Part shown: in pieces, positions 26,554-34,937 of the stretch | How the letters are laid out: every line of letters begins with the position of its first letter | Numbering within the stretch: the first letter of the stretch is position 1 | Origin: Rhodocyclaceae bacterium | Lineage (GTDB): Bacteria > Pseudomonadota > Gammaproteobacteria > Burkholderiales > CAIKXV01 | Direction: 5' to 3' | Assembly: GCA_020248265.1 (NCBI GenBank) | Contig: JADCHX010000008.1 | Location: 62,001-126,000, forward strand | Length of the DNA stretch: 64,000 nucleotides | The notes under the pieces: model-generated | What the model was told of the DNA's origin: nothing | Database searches by the model: none | What the model saw: only the letters and a program-made list of their open reading frames with translations | Program-made: the position numbers and the translations under genes

Positions 26554-27620
26554 GCGAGCTTTCCCTTGAGCGACGGCATGATGCGCAGCGCGTTGCCGCG
26601 GTCGATGGCCATGCGCTGCGCAGCGGTGAACGGATAGGCGGCGAGCCCCTTGTTCACTTCGTCGCCGAGGCGATACGGGAAGTCGGTGCCGTACAGATAC
26701 TGCGAGACCGGCGCGATCCTGCCGAGCGCATCGAGCGCTCCGGGATGGTTGCCCTGGGCCATGTCGTAGTAGAACTTCGCGAGCTCGTGCATCACGCCAT
26801 TGGGCAGCACCCGCTTCGCGTCCTTCATCGTCTGCTCCTGGTACTGGAAGCGCGACCGCAGGAAGGGCGCGGTGCCGCCGCTGTGCGACCAGATCCACTT
26901 GATGTTCGGGAAGCGCGCGGCCGCACCGCTGAACATCAGGCTGGCCATCGTGCGCGTGGTGTCGGTGGCGTACTCGATAGCCGAGTCGGGAAGTCCGGGC
27001 ACGACATTGCGGCAGCAGTCGGCGGTCAGCGGATGGGTGTAGACGACCGCGCCGCGCCGGTCGAGTTCTTCCAGCACCGGCGTGAACGAGGCATGCCCCA
27101 GGTAGCGGCCGTTGTAGCTGGTCATCAGGCAGAAGCCCTCGGCCTTGAGTACGTCGAGGCAGTAGGCGATCTCCTTCAGCGAACCTTCCGGGTCGGGCAG
27201 CGGCAGCGTGGCGAAGGTGCCGAAGCGGCCAGGGTAGTCGATCGCGAGTTTCGCCGCGTACTCGTTGCTCTCGCGGGCGAGCCTGCGGCCGAGCGCGACA
27301 TCGCCGAACCAGACGGCCGGTTGTACCAGCGAGGTCAGCGACAGCGCGATACCGCTGCGGTCCATGTCCTCGATCGACATCGCGGGCGACCACTTGACCG
27401 GGCGCGGCCCGCCGCGCTTGACCAGGTCTTCGGCATACGCCGGCGGCACCATGTGATGGTGTACGTCGATGCGGTGCGGTGCGGCGGCAGTGCCGGTGCC
27501 AGCAGTCGTTTCGCAGCCGGCGAGCAGCCCGGCCGTACCCAGCGCGGACAACGTTCCCAGGCCGCCGAGCAGCCGCCTGCGCCGTGCGTCGGGTGAAGGT
27601 TCGGTGATCGTGCGTTCCAT
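26550..27620 (-). CDS. Amidohydrolase-2 family protein with Tat-lipoprotein signal
   Basis: 356 codons. RRRRLLGGL at residues 13-21, a hydrophobic stretch and the lipobox LLAGC suggest Tat export and a lipid anchor. The mature enzyme has IDVHHHMVPP (metal ligands), VYTHPLTADCC, WSHSGGTAPFL and YGTDFPY, the ACMSD/amidohydrolase_2 pattern. Relatives decarboxylate or hydrolyse aromatic or 2-pyrone acids. A periplasmic lipoprotein in this family is unusual. It is coupled by ATGA to the downstream oxidoreductase. GGAGG lies before the start. Confidence 0.82.
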   Translation of the reverse strand: MERTITEPSPDARRRRLLGGLGTLSALGTAGLLAGCETTAGTGTAAAPHRIDVHHHMVPPAYAEDLVKRGGPRPVKWSPAMSIEDMDRSGIALSLTSLVQPAVWFGDVALGRRLARESNEYAAKLAIDYPGRFGTFATLPLPDPEGSLKEIAYCLDVLKAEGFCLMTSYNGRYLGHASFTPVLEELDRRGAVVYTHPLTADCCRNVVPGLPDSAIEYATDTTRTMASLMFSGAAARFPNIKWIWSHSGGTAPFLRSRFQYQEQTMKDAKRVLPNGVMHELAKFYYDMAQGNHPGALDALGRIAPVSQYLYGTDFPYRLGDEVNKGLAAYPFTAAQRMAIDRGNALRIMPSLKGKLA

Positions 27621-27663
27621 GTTTCCTCCTGGTTAAGTCGACGTCGTCGTCGAACGTAGGTGT

Positions 27664-28191
27664 TCAGCGCGCGGGTGGCAGGCCTTCCAGTGTCTCGGCC
27701 AGCAGCAGCAGCGCGGCGGCGGCGAACGCCTGCATGTTGCGCAGACGGTCGGTGCTGCCGGTCTCGAGGGTGCGCGAGCGTTCGCCGATCGTGCCGGTCG
27801 ACGGGCCGAGGCCCGGCCCGGCGACCGCGATGCAGGCATGGCCGGCGGCGTCGCCATACTTGTTGCCGGTGGGGCCGGCCGCGCCGGTCTCGCCCAGGCC
27901 CCAGTCGGTCTCGAAGTGGGTGCGCAGGGTCTGCGCCTCGAAACAAGCATAGGCTTCGGTCGATGCGCGCATCGTGGCCAGCCGATCGAGGTCGACCGCC
28001 TTCAGCGACAGCAGTGCGTTGCGGGTATAGATCACCAGCCCGCCGCGGCAGTAGGCCGATGCCCCGGGCACGGCCAGCAGTGCTGCGGTGATGAGCCCGC
28101 CGGCCGCCGATTCGCCGACGGCGATCGTCTGGCCGCGGGCCTTCAGTTGCACCGCCACCCGGCCGGCGTGCTGCATCAGGGGTTCGATCAT
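27664..28191 (-). CDS. CinA C-terminal-domain protein (NMN deamidase type, PncC-like)
   Basis: About 175 residues from the ATG at 28191; an upstream open extension looks non-coding. The family core is TIAVGESAAGGLITAALLAVPGAS, YCRGGLVIYT, ETDWGLGETGAAGPTGN and ACIAVAGPG. Stand-alone members deamidate nicotinamide mononucleotide in NAD recycling. The common SxTGG motif reads ESAAGG here, so activity may differ. It starts two bases after the stop of the upstream gene and is therefore co-transcribed with it. Confidence 0.78.
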   Translation of the reverse strand: MIEPLMQHAGRVAVQLKARGQTIAVGESAAGGLITAALLAVPGASAYCRGGLVIYTRNALLSLKAVDLDRLATMRASTEAYACFEAQTLRTHFETDWGLGETGAAGPTGNKYGDAAGHACIAVAGPGLGPSTGTIGERSRTLETGSTDRLRNMQAFAAAALLLLAETLEGLPPAR

Positions 28192-28193
28192 GT

Positions 28194-28691
28194 TCAGTCC
28201 GTGTCGGCGGGGATATCCGCCAGGTGGTTGCCGCTGCGCGGTCGTACCTGCAGCAGCGCGCCCGGCCGCAGCCCGAGCTGGACGCCCGTGCGCGCATGCC
28301 CGGCCTGCAGCACGATGTTCAGGTGGTTCGGGAAGTGGCACTCGTCGAAGCCGGCCACCGTGCCGACCTCGCGGCCGTCGACGGCAATGGCGTCGCCGCG
28401 AACCAGTACGCCAGCGCTTTCGAACGCCACGAAGCCGAGGAACCGGCAGCGCTGCACCGTGGCACCGGGTGCCGCAGTGGCTTCGTCGGTGACGATCAGT
28501 TCGTGCACGTCACCGCGGCGGATGCAGCGGGTCGGCGCGGCGATCAGCGAGAAGCCGCGGTCGTCGCGCGACAGTTCCATCACGCCGACGAAACGGCCGC
28601 CGAACGCGGTGCGCAGGATGGCCGGCACGCCCATCTCGCCGGTGGCGAACGGGTCGCGCGATGCGCTGGGCGTGTCTCGATGCACTGGCAT
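28194..28691 (-). CDS. Conserved-looking protein of unknown function
   Basis: About 165 residues from the ATG at 28691; ATGs at 28814 and 28634 are alternatives, and none has a clear SD. The body (PAILRTAFGGRFVGVMELSR ... CRFLGFVAFESAGVLVRGD ... VAGFDECHFPNHLNIVLQAG) looks like a real mixed beta protein with coding-like third-position GC. I do not recognise a family with certainty. There is no signal peptide or membrane segment. It is immediately upstream of the CinA-like gene. It may be a small cytosolic domain acting on the same metabolite, but there is no direct evidence. Confidence 0.55.
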   Translation of the reverse strand: MPVHRDTPSASRDPFATGEMGVPAILRTAFGGRFVGVMELSRDDRGFSLIAAPTRCIRRGDVHELIVTDEATAAPGATVQRCRFLGFVAFESAGVLVRGDAIAVDGREVGTVAGFDECHFPNHLNIVLQAGHARTGVQLGLRPGALLQVRPRSGNHLADIPADTD

Positions 28692-28870
28692 CCTGGATCG
28701 GGCCGTGGAACCCGAAGTGTACGGCCTGCGCTGCGCTTGGTACATTCCGTTCCGGCATCGGGTACGGTCCCGATGCACACACACACGACATGAGGTCCGG
28801 CGCGATCGCGCCACGGATCCACTGGCATACAGCTTCCGGACAGTCCAGTCCGAGGAGCAAGGAGGAGTGA

Positions 28871-29857
28871 ATGCCCAACCCGTTTTCGCGTACCGCCATG
28901 CTTGCAGTGTCGGCCCTGGCCCTGTCCGGACTGTCCATCGCGCAGTCGGTATCGGCGCAGGCGTTTCCGTCGCGGCCGATGCGCTGGATCGTCGCCGTCC
29001 CGCCCGGCAGCACCAACGACCTGATCTCGCGCCTGGTCGCGCAACGCCTCGCCGAGTCGGTCGGGCAGCCGGTGCTGGTGGACAACCGGCCAGGGGGGGC
29101 CTTCGTGATCGCGAGCGACATCATCGCGCGCTCCGCGCCCGACGGCCACACGGTCGGCACCCTGCTGACCCCGCATGTGGTGAACCCGTTCGTGATGAAG
29201 GACCTGCCCTACGACACCCTGCGTGATTTCACCCCGGTGTCGAACATGGTGATCGTGCCGGGCGTACTGACGGTGCATCCGTCGGTGCCGGCTTCGACCC
29301 TCAAGGAATTCATCGCGTACGCGAAGTCGCGCCCCGGCGCGCTCAACTACGGCGTGCCCGGGCAGCTCACCTCCGGCCACCTGTCGGTCGAGATGCTGAA
29401 GGTGATGGCGGGCATCGACATGGCCTACATCCCGTACAAGGGCGGTGCCCCGGCGATCGCCGACCTGATTGCCGGGCAGATCCAGCTGCTGATCAGCGGC
29501 CCGCCCGGCGTGCTCCAGCACATCAAGACCGGACGGCTGAAGGCGATCGCGACCACGGCCGCCAAGCGCTCGCCCGGGATGCCCGACACCCCGACCTTCG
29601 CCGAATCCGGCCTGCCGAAGTACGACACCTACGAGTGGTACGGCGTTTTCGCACCAGCGAAGATCCCCAGGGAAGCACTCGACCGGCTCGGCCGCGAGAT
29701 CGCCCGCATCGTGAAGTCGCCGGAGCTTTCCGAACGGCTCAGTGCCCAGGGCGCGATTCCGGTCGGTGACACGCCTGCGGAGTTCGACGCATTCATCCGG
29801 CGTGAAATGCAGGTCTGGGGAAAGATCGCCAGGCAGGTCGGGTTGAAACCTACCTGA
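28871..29857 (+). CDS. Bug/TctC-family periplasmic solute-binding protein
   Basis: 328 codons with a strong AAGGAGGAG ribosome site. The signal peptide ends VSAQA. Landmarks are FPSRPMRWIVAVPPGSTND, GQPVLVDNRPGGAF, APDGHTVGTL, VHPSVPASTL, IPYKGGAPAI and MPDTPTFAES. It is monocistronic and faces the YbaY-like gene, with a GC-rich hairpin between them. It is the tenth and last Bug gene before the photosynthesis cluster. Confidence 0.88.
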   Translation: MPNPFSRTAMLAVSALALSGLSIAQSVSAQAFPSRPMRWIVAVPPGSTNDLISRLVAQRLAESVGQPVLVDNRPGGAFVIASDIIARSAPDGHTVGTLLTPHVVNPFVMKDLPYDTLRDFTPVSNMVIVPGVLTVHPSVPASTLKEFIAYAKSRPGALNYGVPGQLTSGHLSVEMLKVMAGIDMAYIPYKGGAPAIADLIAGQIQLLISGPPGVLQHIKTGRLKAIATTAAKRSPGMPDTPTFAESGLPKYDTYEWYGVFAPAKIPREALDRLGREIARIVKSPELSERLSAQGAIPVGDTPAEFDAFIRREMQVWGKIARQVGLKPT

Positions 29858-29871
29858 GATAGTGGCTGCGG

Positions 29872-29893
29872 CGGCGCCGGGTTCAGGGCGCCG
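29872..29893. terminator. Bidirectional terminator-like hairpin
   Basis: CGGCGCC and GGCGCCG arms (7 bp, 8-base loop) lie between the convergent Bug and YbaY-like genes. The latter's stop codon is in the loop. There is no T-run. Confidence 0.45.
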
Positions 29894-30398
29894 AAGCCAC
29901 CCGGCGCATCACGATATCCACGCGGCTGTCGCCGGCGTCGCGCAGCACCGGATGGACGGTGTCCGAGGTGAACCACGGACGGCCTTCCACCAGGATCCGA
30001 GTGCGCACCGAGTAGCGTGCGCGCGGGTCGAGCTTCGCCGGGTCGTAGGCAATCGAGAACGACACCGGTACCTGGACCGAGGCCACCCGGGTCCGGCCGA
30101 GGACGACCGCCGGCGCATCGGCCTTCGAGATGTCTTCGATGACCGCTTCGAACACGGCATCGGGCGGCAGGGCCATGCGTTCCCGGTAGGTAGCCGTGCC
30201 GGTCACGCTGGCTGCGGTGGTCGGCCTGGCGCCGGAGACGGCCGTCGGGGCGGACGCGGGTGCTGCGGGTACCGCAGGCGCTGCGCAGCCTGCGACCGCC
30301 AAGGCCAGCAGGGCGGCCAGTGCGGCGGCGGCGCTGGCGGGGGCGCCGCGGCACCGGTCGGTGCGCGCGTTGCGGGGGACAGGCATGGCCATGGTCAT
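29883..30398 (-). CDS. YbaY-like lipoprotein
   Basis: 171 codons. The N-terminus has basic residues, a hydrophobic core and the lipobox LAVAGC, so the mature protein is an anchored lipoprotein. The domain RMALPPDAVFEAVIEDIS ... VQVPVSFSIAYDPAKLDPRARY matches the YbaY/YscW-type beta-sandwich, often seen in proteins linked to HslJ-type or envelope functions. The function is poorly known. The first ATG is close to its SD (GAAGGAAG); the ATG two codons on (30392) has better spacing. The stop is 24 bp before the PrpD-like gene would end, and both are on the minus strand. Confidence 0.72.
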   Translation of the reverse strand: MTMAMPVPRNARTDRCRGAPASAAAALAALLALAVAGCAAPAVPAAPASAPTAVSGARPTTAASVTGTATYRERMALPPDAVFEAVIEDISKADAPAVVLGRTRVASVQVPVSFSIAYDPAKLDPRARYSVRTRILVEGRPWFTSDTVHPVLRDAGDSRVDIVMRRVASAP

Positions 30399-30422
30399 CT
30401 TCCTTCGGTCGGGGTTGTCCGT

Positions 30423-31793
30423 TCAGTCGGCGCAGATGCCATCGAAGAACGTCGACAGGTCGTCGATGGCTTCCAGCCCGGCGACCCGTTCGCGCAGCAT
30501 CCGCGTGCGCGCCGGGTCGAGCGGCTGCACGCCGCGCGCGAAGCATTCGTCGAACTTCGCATCGATGGCCGCAGGTCCCAGTGGCGCCTCGGCGCTGCCC
30601 GGGACATGGTCGACCCTGCGCTCGAGCAGGCCGTGGCGATGGCTCGCCACGCGCAGCACGACCGGTGCCCGCGTGCCGGTGAACGACGGCTCCGGCCGCA
30701 CGCTCACCCTGGCGGCGAAGCTCCGCAGTGCCGGGTCCAACGCGGCTTGCGGTTCGATCTCGGCCAGCCCGAGGCGCCCGCGCAGCACCGCGCAGGCGAT
30801 CGAATAGCGGATGCTGAACTGGGCGCTCACCTGCGGATCGTCGCCCGGTTCGTAGGGTGCGCCGACCAGCTGTGCGATGTACGGGCTGGCGGCGACCTCG
30901 ACCGATGCGATGTCGTCCGCCGTCAGCCCGTACTGCGTGACCAGTTCCAGCATGCCGGCGATCGCCGTGTGGTTGCAGCTGCAGCTCGGATAGCCCTTGA
31001 TCGACACCGCGTCGCTGTCGAAGCGCTCGCCCAGCCCATCCAGCATGCGCTGCGGATCGCCGGGCTGGTAGAGCGCATGGAAGCCGAGCCTGCCCTCGAA
31101 GATCTCTGCTGGCGCGGTGATGCCGCGAGCGGCGAGCCGGGCAGCCAGGATGCCGGCGCGCGCGGGGAAGGCCGACAGCAGCCGTTTCGCGAGCGCAGGC
31201 TCGAGGTTCGCCTGCTGGGTACCGCCCGCCTGCTGGAACGCGAGTCCGAGGGCATGCCGCGTCGTGGTGGCGTCCAGCCCCATCAGCCGCGAGGCAGCTG
31301 CGGCGGCGCCCAGCACGGTGACCACGGAGGTATAGGCGAAGCCACGATGCGGCAGCGCGAACGATCCGGCGATCCGGCACACCAGGTCGTTGCCGGCGAC
31401 CAGGGCGCACAGGAAGTCACGCCCCGGCGCGCGCAGCCATTCGGCCATCGCCAGCGCCACCGGAAGGATCACGATGTTGGTGTGGACCGGTGCGTCGCGC
31501 CCGAAGCTGTCGTAGTCGAGCGCGGCTGCCGTCCCGCCATTGATGAAGGCGGCCTCCGCCGCCGGCAGCTTTCCACCGAACGCCCAGCAGGTCGCCTGCG
31601 CCGCGCCGCCATCGGCGGCGAACAGCCCGTGTACCTCGCGGCAGCCCGGCGCATCCGAGCCGGCCCAGGCCACCGCCAGCGTGTCCAGCATGATCAGTTT
31701 CGCATGGTCGACGATCCTGGCCGGCAGGTGGTCGTACTGCAGCCCGGCGACATGTCCGGCGATGCGTGCGGATAGCGTTTCCGATGGACTCAT
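30423..31793 (-). CDS. MmgE/PrpD-family protein
   Basis: About 456 residues from the ATG at 31793. Features are LIMLDTLAVAWAG near residue 34, FINGGTAAALDYDSFG, a Gly/Ala-rich helical region and IKGYPSCSCNHTAIAGML, where the conserved Lys-x-YP-C-hydrophobic segment of the family lies. MmgE/PrpD enzymes dehydrate 2-methylcitrate or act on related acids (for example aconitate decarboxylase, iminodisuccinate epimerase). The substrate is unknown. It is divergent from bchI, with about 141 bp between the starts, and marks the edge of the photosynthesis cluster. Confidence 0.83.
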   Translation of the reverse strand: MSPSETLSARIAGHVAGLQYDHLPARIVDHAKLIMLDTLAVAWAGSDAPGCREVHGLFAADGGAAQATCWAFGGKLPAAEAAFINGGTAAALDYDSFGRDAPVHTNIVILPVALAMAEWLRAPGRDFLCALVAGNDLVCRIAGSFALPHRGFAYTSVVTVLGAAAAASRLMGLDATTTRHALGLAFQQAGGTQQANLEPALAKRLLSAFPARAGILAARLAARGITAPAEIFEGRLGFHALYQPGDPQRMLDGLGERFDSDAVSIKGYPSCSCNHTAIAGMLELVTQYGLTADDIASVEVAASPYIAQLVGAPYEPGDDPQVSAQFSIRYSIACAVLRGRLGLAEIEPQAALDPALRSFAARVSVRPEPSFTGTRAPVVLRVASHRHGLLERRVDHVPGSAEAPLGPAAIDAKFDECFARGVQPLDPARTRMLRERVAGLEAIDDLSTFFDGICAD

Positions 31794-31934
31794 GGCGTGG
31801 AAGAAGCTGTCTTGGCCGGGCAATGATGCACTTCATTGCGGCGGTCCGTGGCGAAGCCACCGGGTCGCCGTGGCCGCTGCTGCGGTGCTGCTCTACAATG
31901 CCGGGCCACCAACCGACAGGATCAGGGCCCGCGC

Positions 31935-33014
31935 ATGGCTGCAGTGTTTCCGTTTTCCGCGATCGTCGGCCAGGACGAGATGAAGCTCGCGCTGCTGATC
32001 GCGTCGGTCGACCCTTCGGTCGGCGGGGTACTGATCTTCGGCGATCGCGGCACCGGCAAGTCGACGGCCGTGCGGGCACTTGCGGCACTGCTGCCCACGA
32101 TGCGCGCTGTGGTCGGATGCCCGTACGGCTGCGATCCGGCGAAGGTGGCCGGCCTGTGCGGCGCATGTGACGGCACGGCGGACAAGCCTGCGGCCGCGTC
32201 CAGGTCGAAGTCGAAGGCGGCCGGCGTGGCGAAGCCTGCCGCCGGGCCCAGGAGCCATGCGGTGCCGGTGCCGGTCGTCGACCTGCCGCTGGGCGCCACC
32301 GAAGACCGTGTCGTCGGTGCGCTCGACCTCGAGCGGGCGCTGGCGCACGGGCAGAAGGCGTTCGAGCCCGGGCTGCTGGCGCGCGCGAACCGTGGCTTTC
32401 TCTACATCGACGAAGCGAACCTGCTGGAAGACCATCTGGTCGACCTGCTGCTCGACGTCGCCGCCTCCGGCGAGAATGTGGTCGAGCGCGAGGGGCTGTC
32501 GATCCGACATCCGGCGCGCTTCGTGCTGGTGGGTAGCGGCAACCCCGAGGAAGGCGAGCTGCGCCCGCAGCTGCTCGACCGGTTCGGGCTGTCGGTCGAG
32601 GTCAAGACGCCGACCGACCTGCCCACGCGCATCGAGGTCGTGCGCCGGCGCGATACCTTCGAGCGCGATCCCGTGGCGTTCATTGCCGCATGGGAGAAGG
32701 AAGACGCGAAGCTGCGGCGCAGGCTCACGGCGGCGCGCGGCCACCTGGCCGAGGTCGATGTACCCGACCGCGTGCTCGAGCAGGCCGCCGCGCTGTGCAT
32801 GGCGCTGGGCACCGACGGCCTGCGCGGTGAACTGACGCTGATGCGCTCGGCGCGTGCGCTGGCCGCCTTCGAGGGCGACCGGGCGGTCGACGACGGTCAC
32901 CTGAAGCGCGTCGCGGCACCTGCGCTGCGGCACCGCCTGCGGCGCAATCCGCTCGAGGACGCGGGGTCGGCGAGCCGGATCGAACGCGCGATCGCCGAGC
33001 ATTTCGGGGCCTGA
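31935..33014 (+). CDS. bchI: Magnesium-chelatase ATPase subunit I
   Basis: 359 residues. AAA+ ATPase with Walker A GDRGTGKST at 36-44, Walker B GFLYIDEANLLEDHL and sensor segment VGSGNPEEGELRPQLLDRFG. The BchI-type cysteine insert CPYGCDPAKVAGLCGAC is present. With BchD and BchH it drives ATP-dependent insertion of Mg into protoporphyrin IX, the first committed step to bacteriochlorophyll. An Ala/Lys-rich insertion (about 88-110) is longer than I expect. It is the first gene of the plus-strand photosynthesis cluster. TACAAT about 35 bp upstream could be its -10; no TGT-N12-ACA box is seen before it. Confidence 0.95.
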   Translation: MAAVFPFSAIVGQDEMKLALLIASVDPSVGGVLIFGDRGTGKSTAVRALAALLPTMRAVVGCPYGCDPAKVAGLCGACDGTADKPAAASRSKSKAAGVAKPAAGPRSHAVPVPVVDLPLGATEDRVVGALDLERALAHGQKAFEPGLLARANRGFLYIDEANLLEDHLVDLLLDVAASGENVVEREGLSIRHPARFVLVGSGNPEEGELRPQLLDRFGLSVEVKTPTDLPTRIEVVRRRDTFERDPVAFIAAWEKEDAKLRRRLTAARGHLAEVDVPDRVLEQAAALCMALGTDGLRGELTLMRSARALAAFEGDRAVDDGHLKRVAAPALRHRLRRNPLEDAGSASRIERAIAEHFGA

Positions 33015-33017
33015 GCG

Positions 33018-34937
33018 ATGCCCGGGCCGGCGCAGGCGCCGCGCACCGCCGTTCCCGGCCAGGCGGGCGCGCCTTCCCCGGATGGCACACCGTCCCGTCC
33101 GGCAGCACGCAGTCCATGGGCCGATTCGATGGATGCGCTGGCACTGTTTGCCGTCGATCCCCACGGCCTGGGCGGGGTATTGCTGCGCGCGCGCGCCGGC
33201 CCGGTGCGAGATCGCTGGCTGCACGCGCTGCGCGAGGCGCTGCCGCCATCGGCGCCGGTGCGGCGTGTCCCGCTGCAGATCGGTGATGGCCGGCTGCTCG
33301 GCGGCCTCGACCTCGCGGCGACGCTCAATGCCGGCCGGCCAGTGGCCGAGCGCGGCCTGCTTGCGGAAGTCGACGGCGGCGTCGCGCTGGTGGCGATGGC
33401 CGAGCGCATCGAGACCGGGGTCGCGGCGAAGATCGCCGCTGCGCTGGACCATGGCGAGATCCGCATCGAGCGCGACGGCTTCAGCACCCTGCTGCCAACC
33501 CGTTTCGGCGTGGTCGCGTTGGACGAGAGCGCCCACGACGACGAGTCGGTGCCGGCAACGCTGGTCGAACGGCTCGCGTTCCTGGTCGATCTCGGCGACC
33601 TGCCGTTGCGCGAGGCGATCGAACCGCCGCCCGATCGGGAAGGCGTTGCGGCGGCGCGCGAGCTCCTGCCGTCGGTAGTGCTCGACGACGCACTGCTCGA
33701 GGCGCTGTGCGCAACGGCGCTGGCGCTGGGCGTCGACTCCCCGCGCACGACCATCGCCGCGGTGCGTGCCGCCAGGGCGGCGGCAGCCCTGGACGGGCGC
33801 GACCATGTGGTCGAGGCAGACGCGACGCTGGCGGCCCGGCTGGTACTGGCGCCACGGGCGACCCGGATACCTGCAGATCCGGAAACCGAAGCTGAAGCCG
33901 AGCCGCCGCCGGAGGACCCGCCGCCACCGCCGCCACCGGAAGATGCGCGTGACGAGGAACCTCCGCCGGATGAAGACACGCCGGCGGACGACCGGCCGCT
34001 CGACGATCGTGTGCTCGACGCGGTGAAGGCCGCGATCCCGGGCGGACTGCTCGCGCTCCTGCAGGCCGGCCTGCAGCCGAAGAGCGCGCGTTCGGCTGGC
34101 GGCCGTTCCGGCGCGATGCAGCGCGGGCAGCGCCGCGGCCGGCCGGCGGGATCGCGGCCTGGCGATCCGCGCAGCGGACAGCGGCTGGCACTCGTCGATA
34201 CCTTGCGTGCGGCCGCGCCATGGCAGCCGCTGCGCCTGCGCGAGCGCAAGCGCCAGGCGTCGTGCGCCAGCGGTGCCGCGCACGCCGGGCGCATCGACGT
34301 GCGGCGCGACGATTTCCGGGTGCAGCGCTACCGCGAGCGCGCGCAGACGACGACCATCTTCGCGGTCGATGCGTCCGGATCGCAGGCGCTGAACCGGCTG
34401 GCCGAAGCCAAGGGCGCGGTCGAGTTGCTGCTGGCCGACTGCTATGTGCGGCGCGACCAGGTCGCGCTGATCGTCTTCCGGGGTCCGGGTGCCGAGATCG
34501 TGCTGCCGCCGACGCGTTCGCTCACGCGCGCGAAGCGTTCGCTCGCCGGGCTGCCGGGTGGCGGGGGCACGCCGCTGGCGGCAGGCATCGATGCGTCGCG
34601 CGTGCTGGCCGATTCGGTACGGCGCAAGGGCGACAGCGCCGTGCTGATCATGATCACCGACGGCCGCGGCAACCTGGCTCGTGATGGCAAGCCCGATCGC
34701 GAGCGTGCGCAGGCCGACGCGCTGCAGGCGGCGACCGAACTGCGCCTTTGCGGGGTGCAGGCGCTGCTGATCGACACCGGGCCGCGGCCGCAGCCCGCGG
34801 CGGAGAAGATCGCCACTGCGATGGGCGCACGCTATCTGGCGCTGCCGTACGCGGATTCCGCCGCGCTGTCGGGTGCAGTAAAGCAGGTGGTGGCGATCGA
34901 AACGGGGGCGCGGCCGCGTCCGGGCCGCGCCCCATGA
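33018..34937 (+). CDS. bchD: Magnesium-chelatase subunit D
   Basis: 639 codons. The AAA-like N-terminal part (residues 40-280) has lost the P-loop, as is usual for BchD. A Pro/Glu/Asp linker follows at about 288-325. The C-terminal VWA integrin-I domain has its MIDAS at 451-455 (DASGS) and further metal residues in GGGGTPLAAG and MITDGRGN. BchD is the scaffold joining the BchI motor to BchH. It starts three bases after bchI. Its TGA overlaps the bchO ATG (ATGA), so all three are co-translated. Confidence 0.94.
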   Translation: MPGPAQAPRTAVPGQAGAPSPDGTPSRPAARSPWADSMDALALFAVDPHGLGGVLLRARAGPVRDRWLHALREALPPSAPVRRVPLQIGDGRLLGGLDLAATLNAGRPVAERGLLAEVDGGVALVAMAERIETGVAAKIAAALDHGEIRIERDGFSTLLPTRFGVVALDESAHDDESVPATLVERLAFLVDLGDLPLREAIEPPPDREGVAAARELLPSVVLDDALLEALCATALALGVDSPRTTIAAVRAARAAAALDGRDHVVEADATLAARLVLAPRATRIPADPETEAEAEPPPEDPPPPPPPEDARDEEPPPDEDTPADDRPLDDRVLDAVKAAIPGGLLALLQAGLQPKSARSAGGRSGAMQRGQRRGRPAGSRPGDPRSGQRLALVDTLRAAAPWQPLRLRERKRQASCASGAAHAGRIDVRRDDFRVQRYRERAQTTTIFAVDASGSQALNRLAEAKGAVELLLADCYVRRDQVALIVFRGPGAEIVLPPTRSLTRAKRSLAGLPGGGGTPLAAGIDASRVLADSVRRKGDSAVLIMITDGRGNLARDGKPDRERAQADALQAATELRLCGVQALLIDTGPRPQPAAEKIATAMGARYLALPYADSAALSGAVKQVVAIETGARPRPGRAP

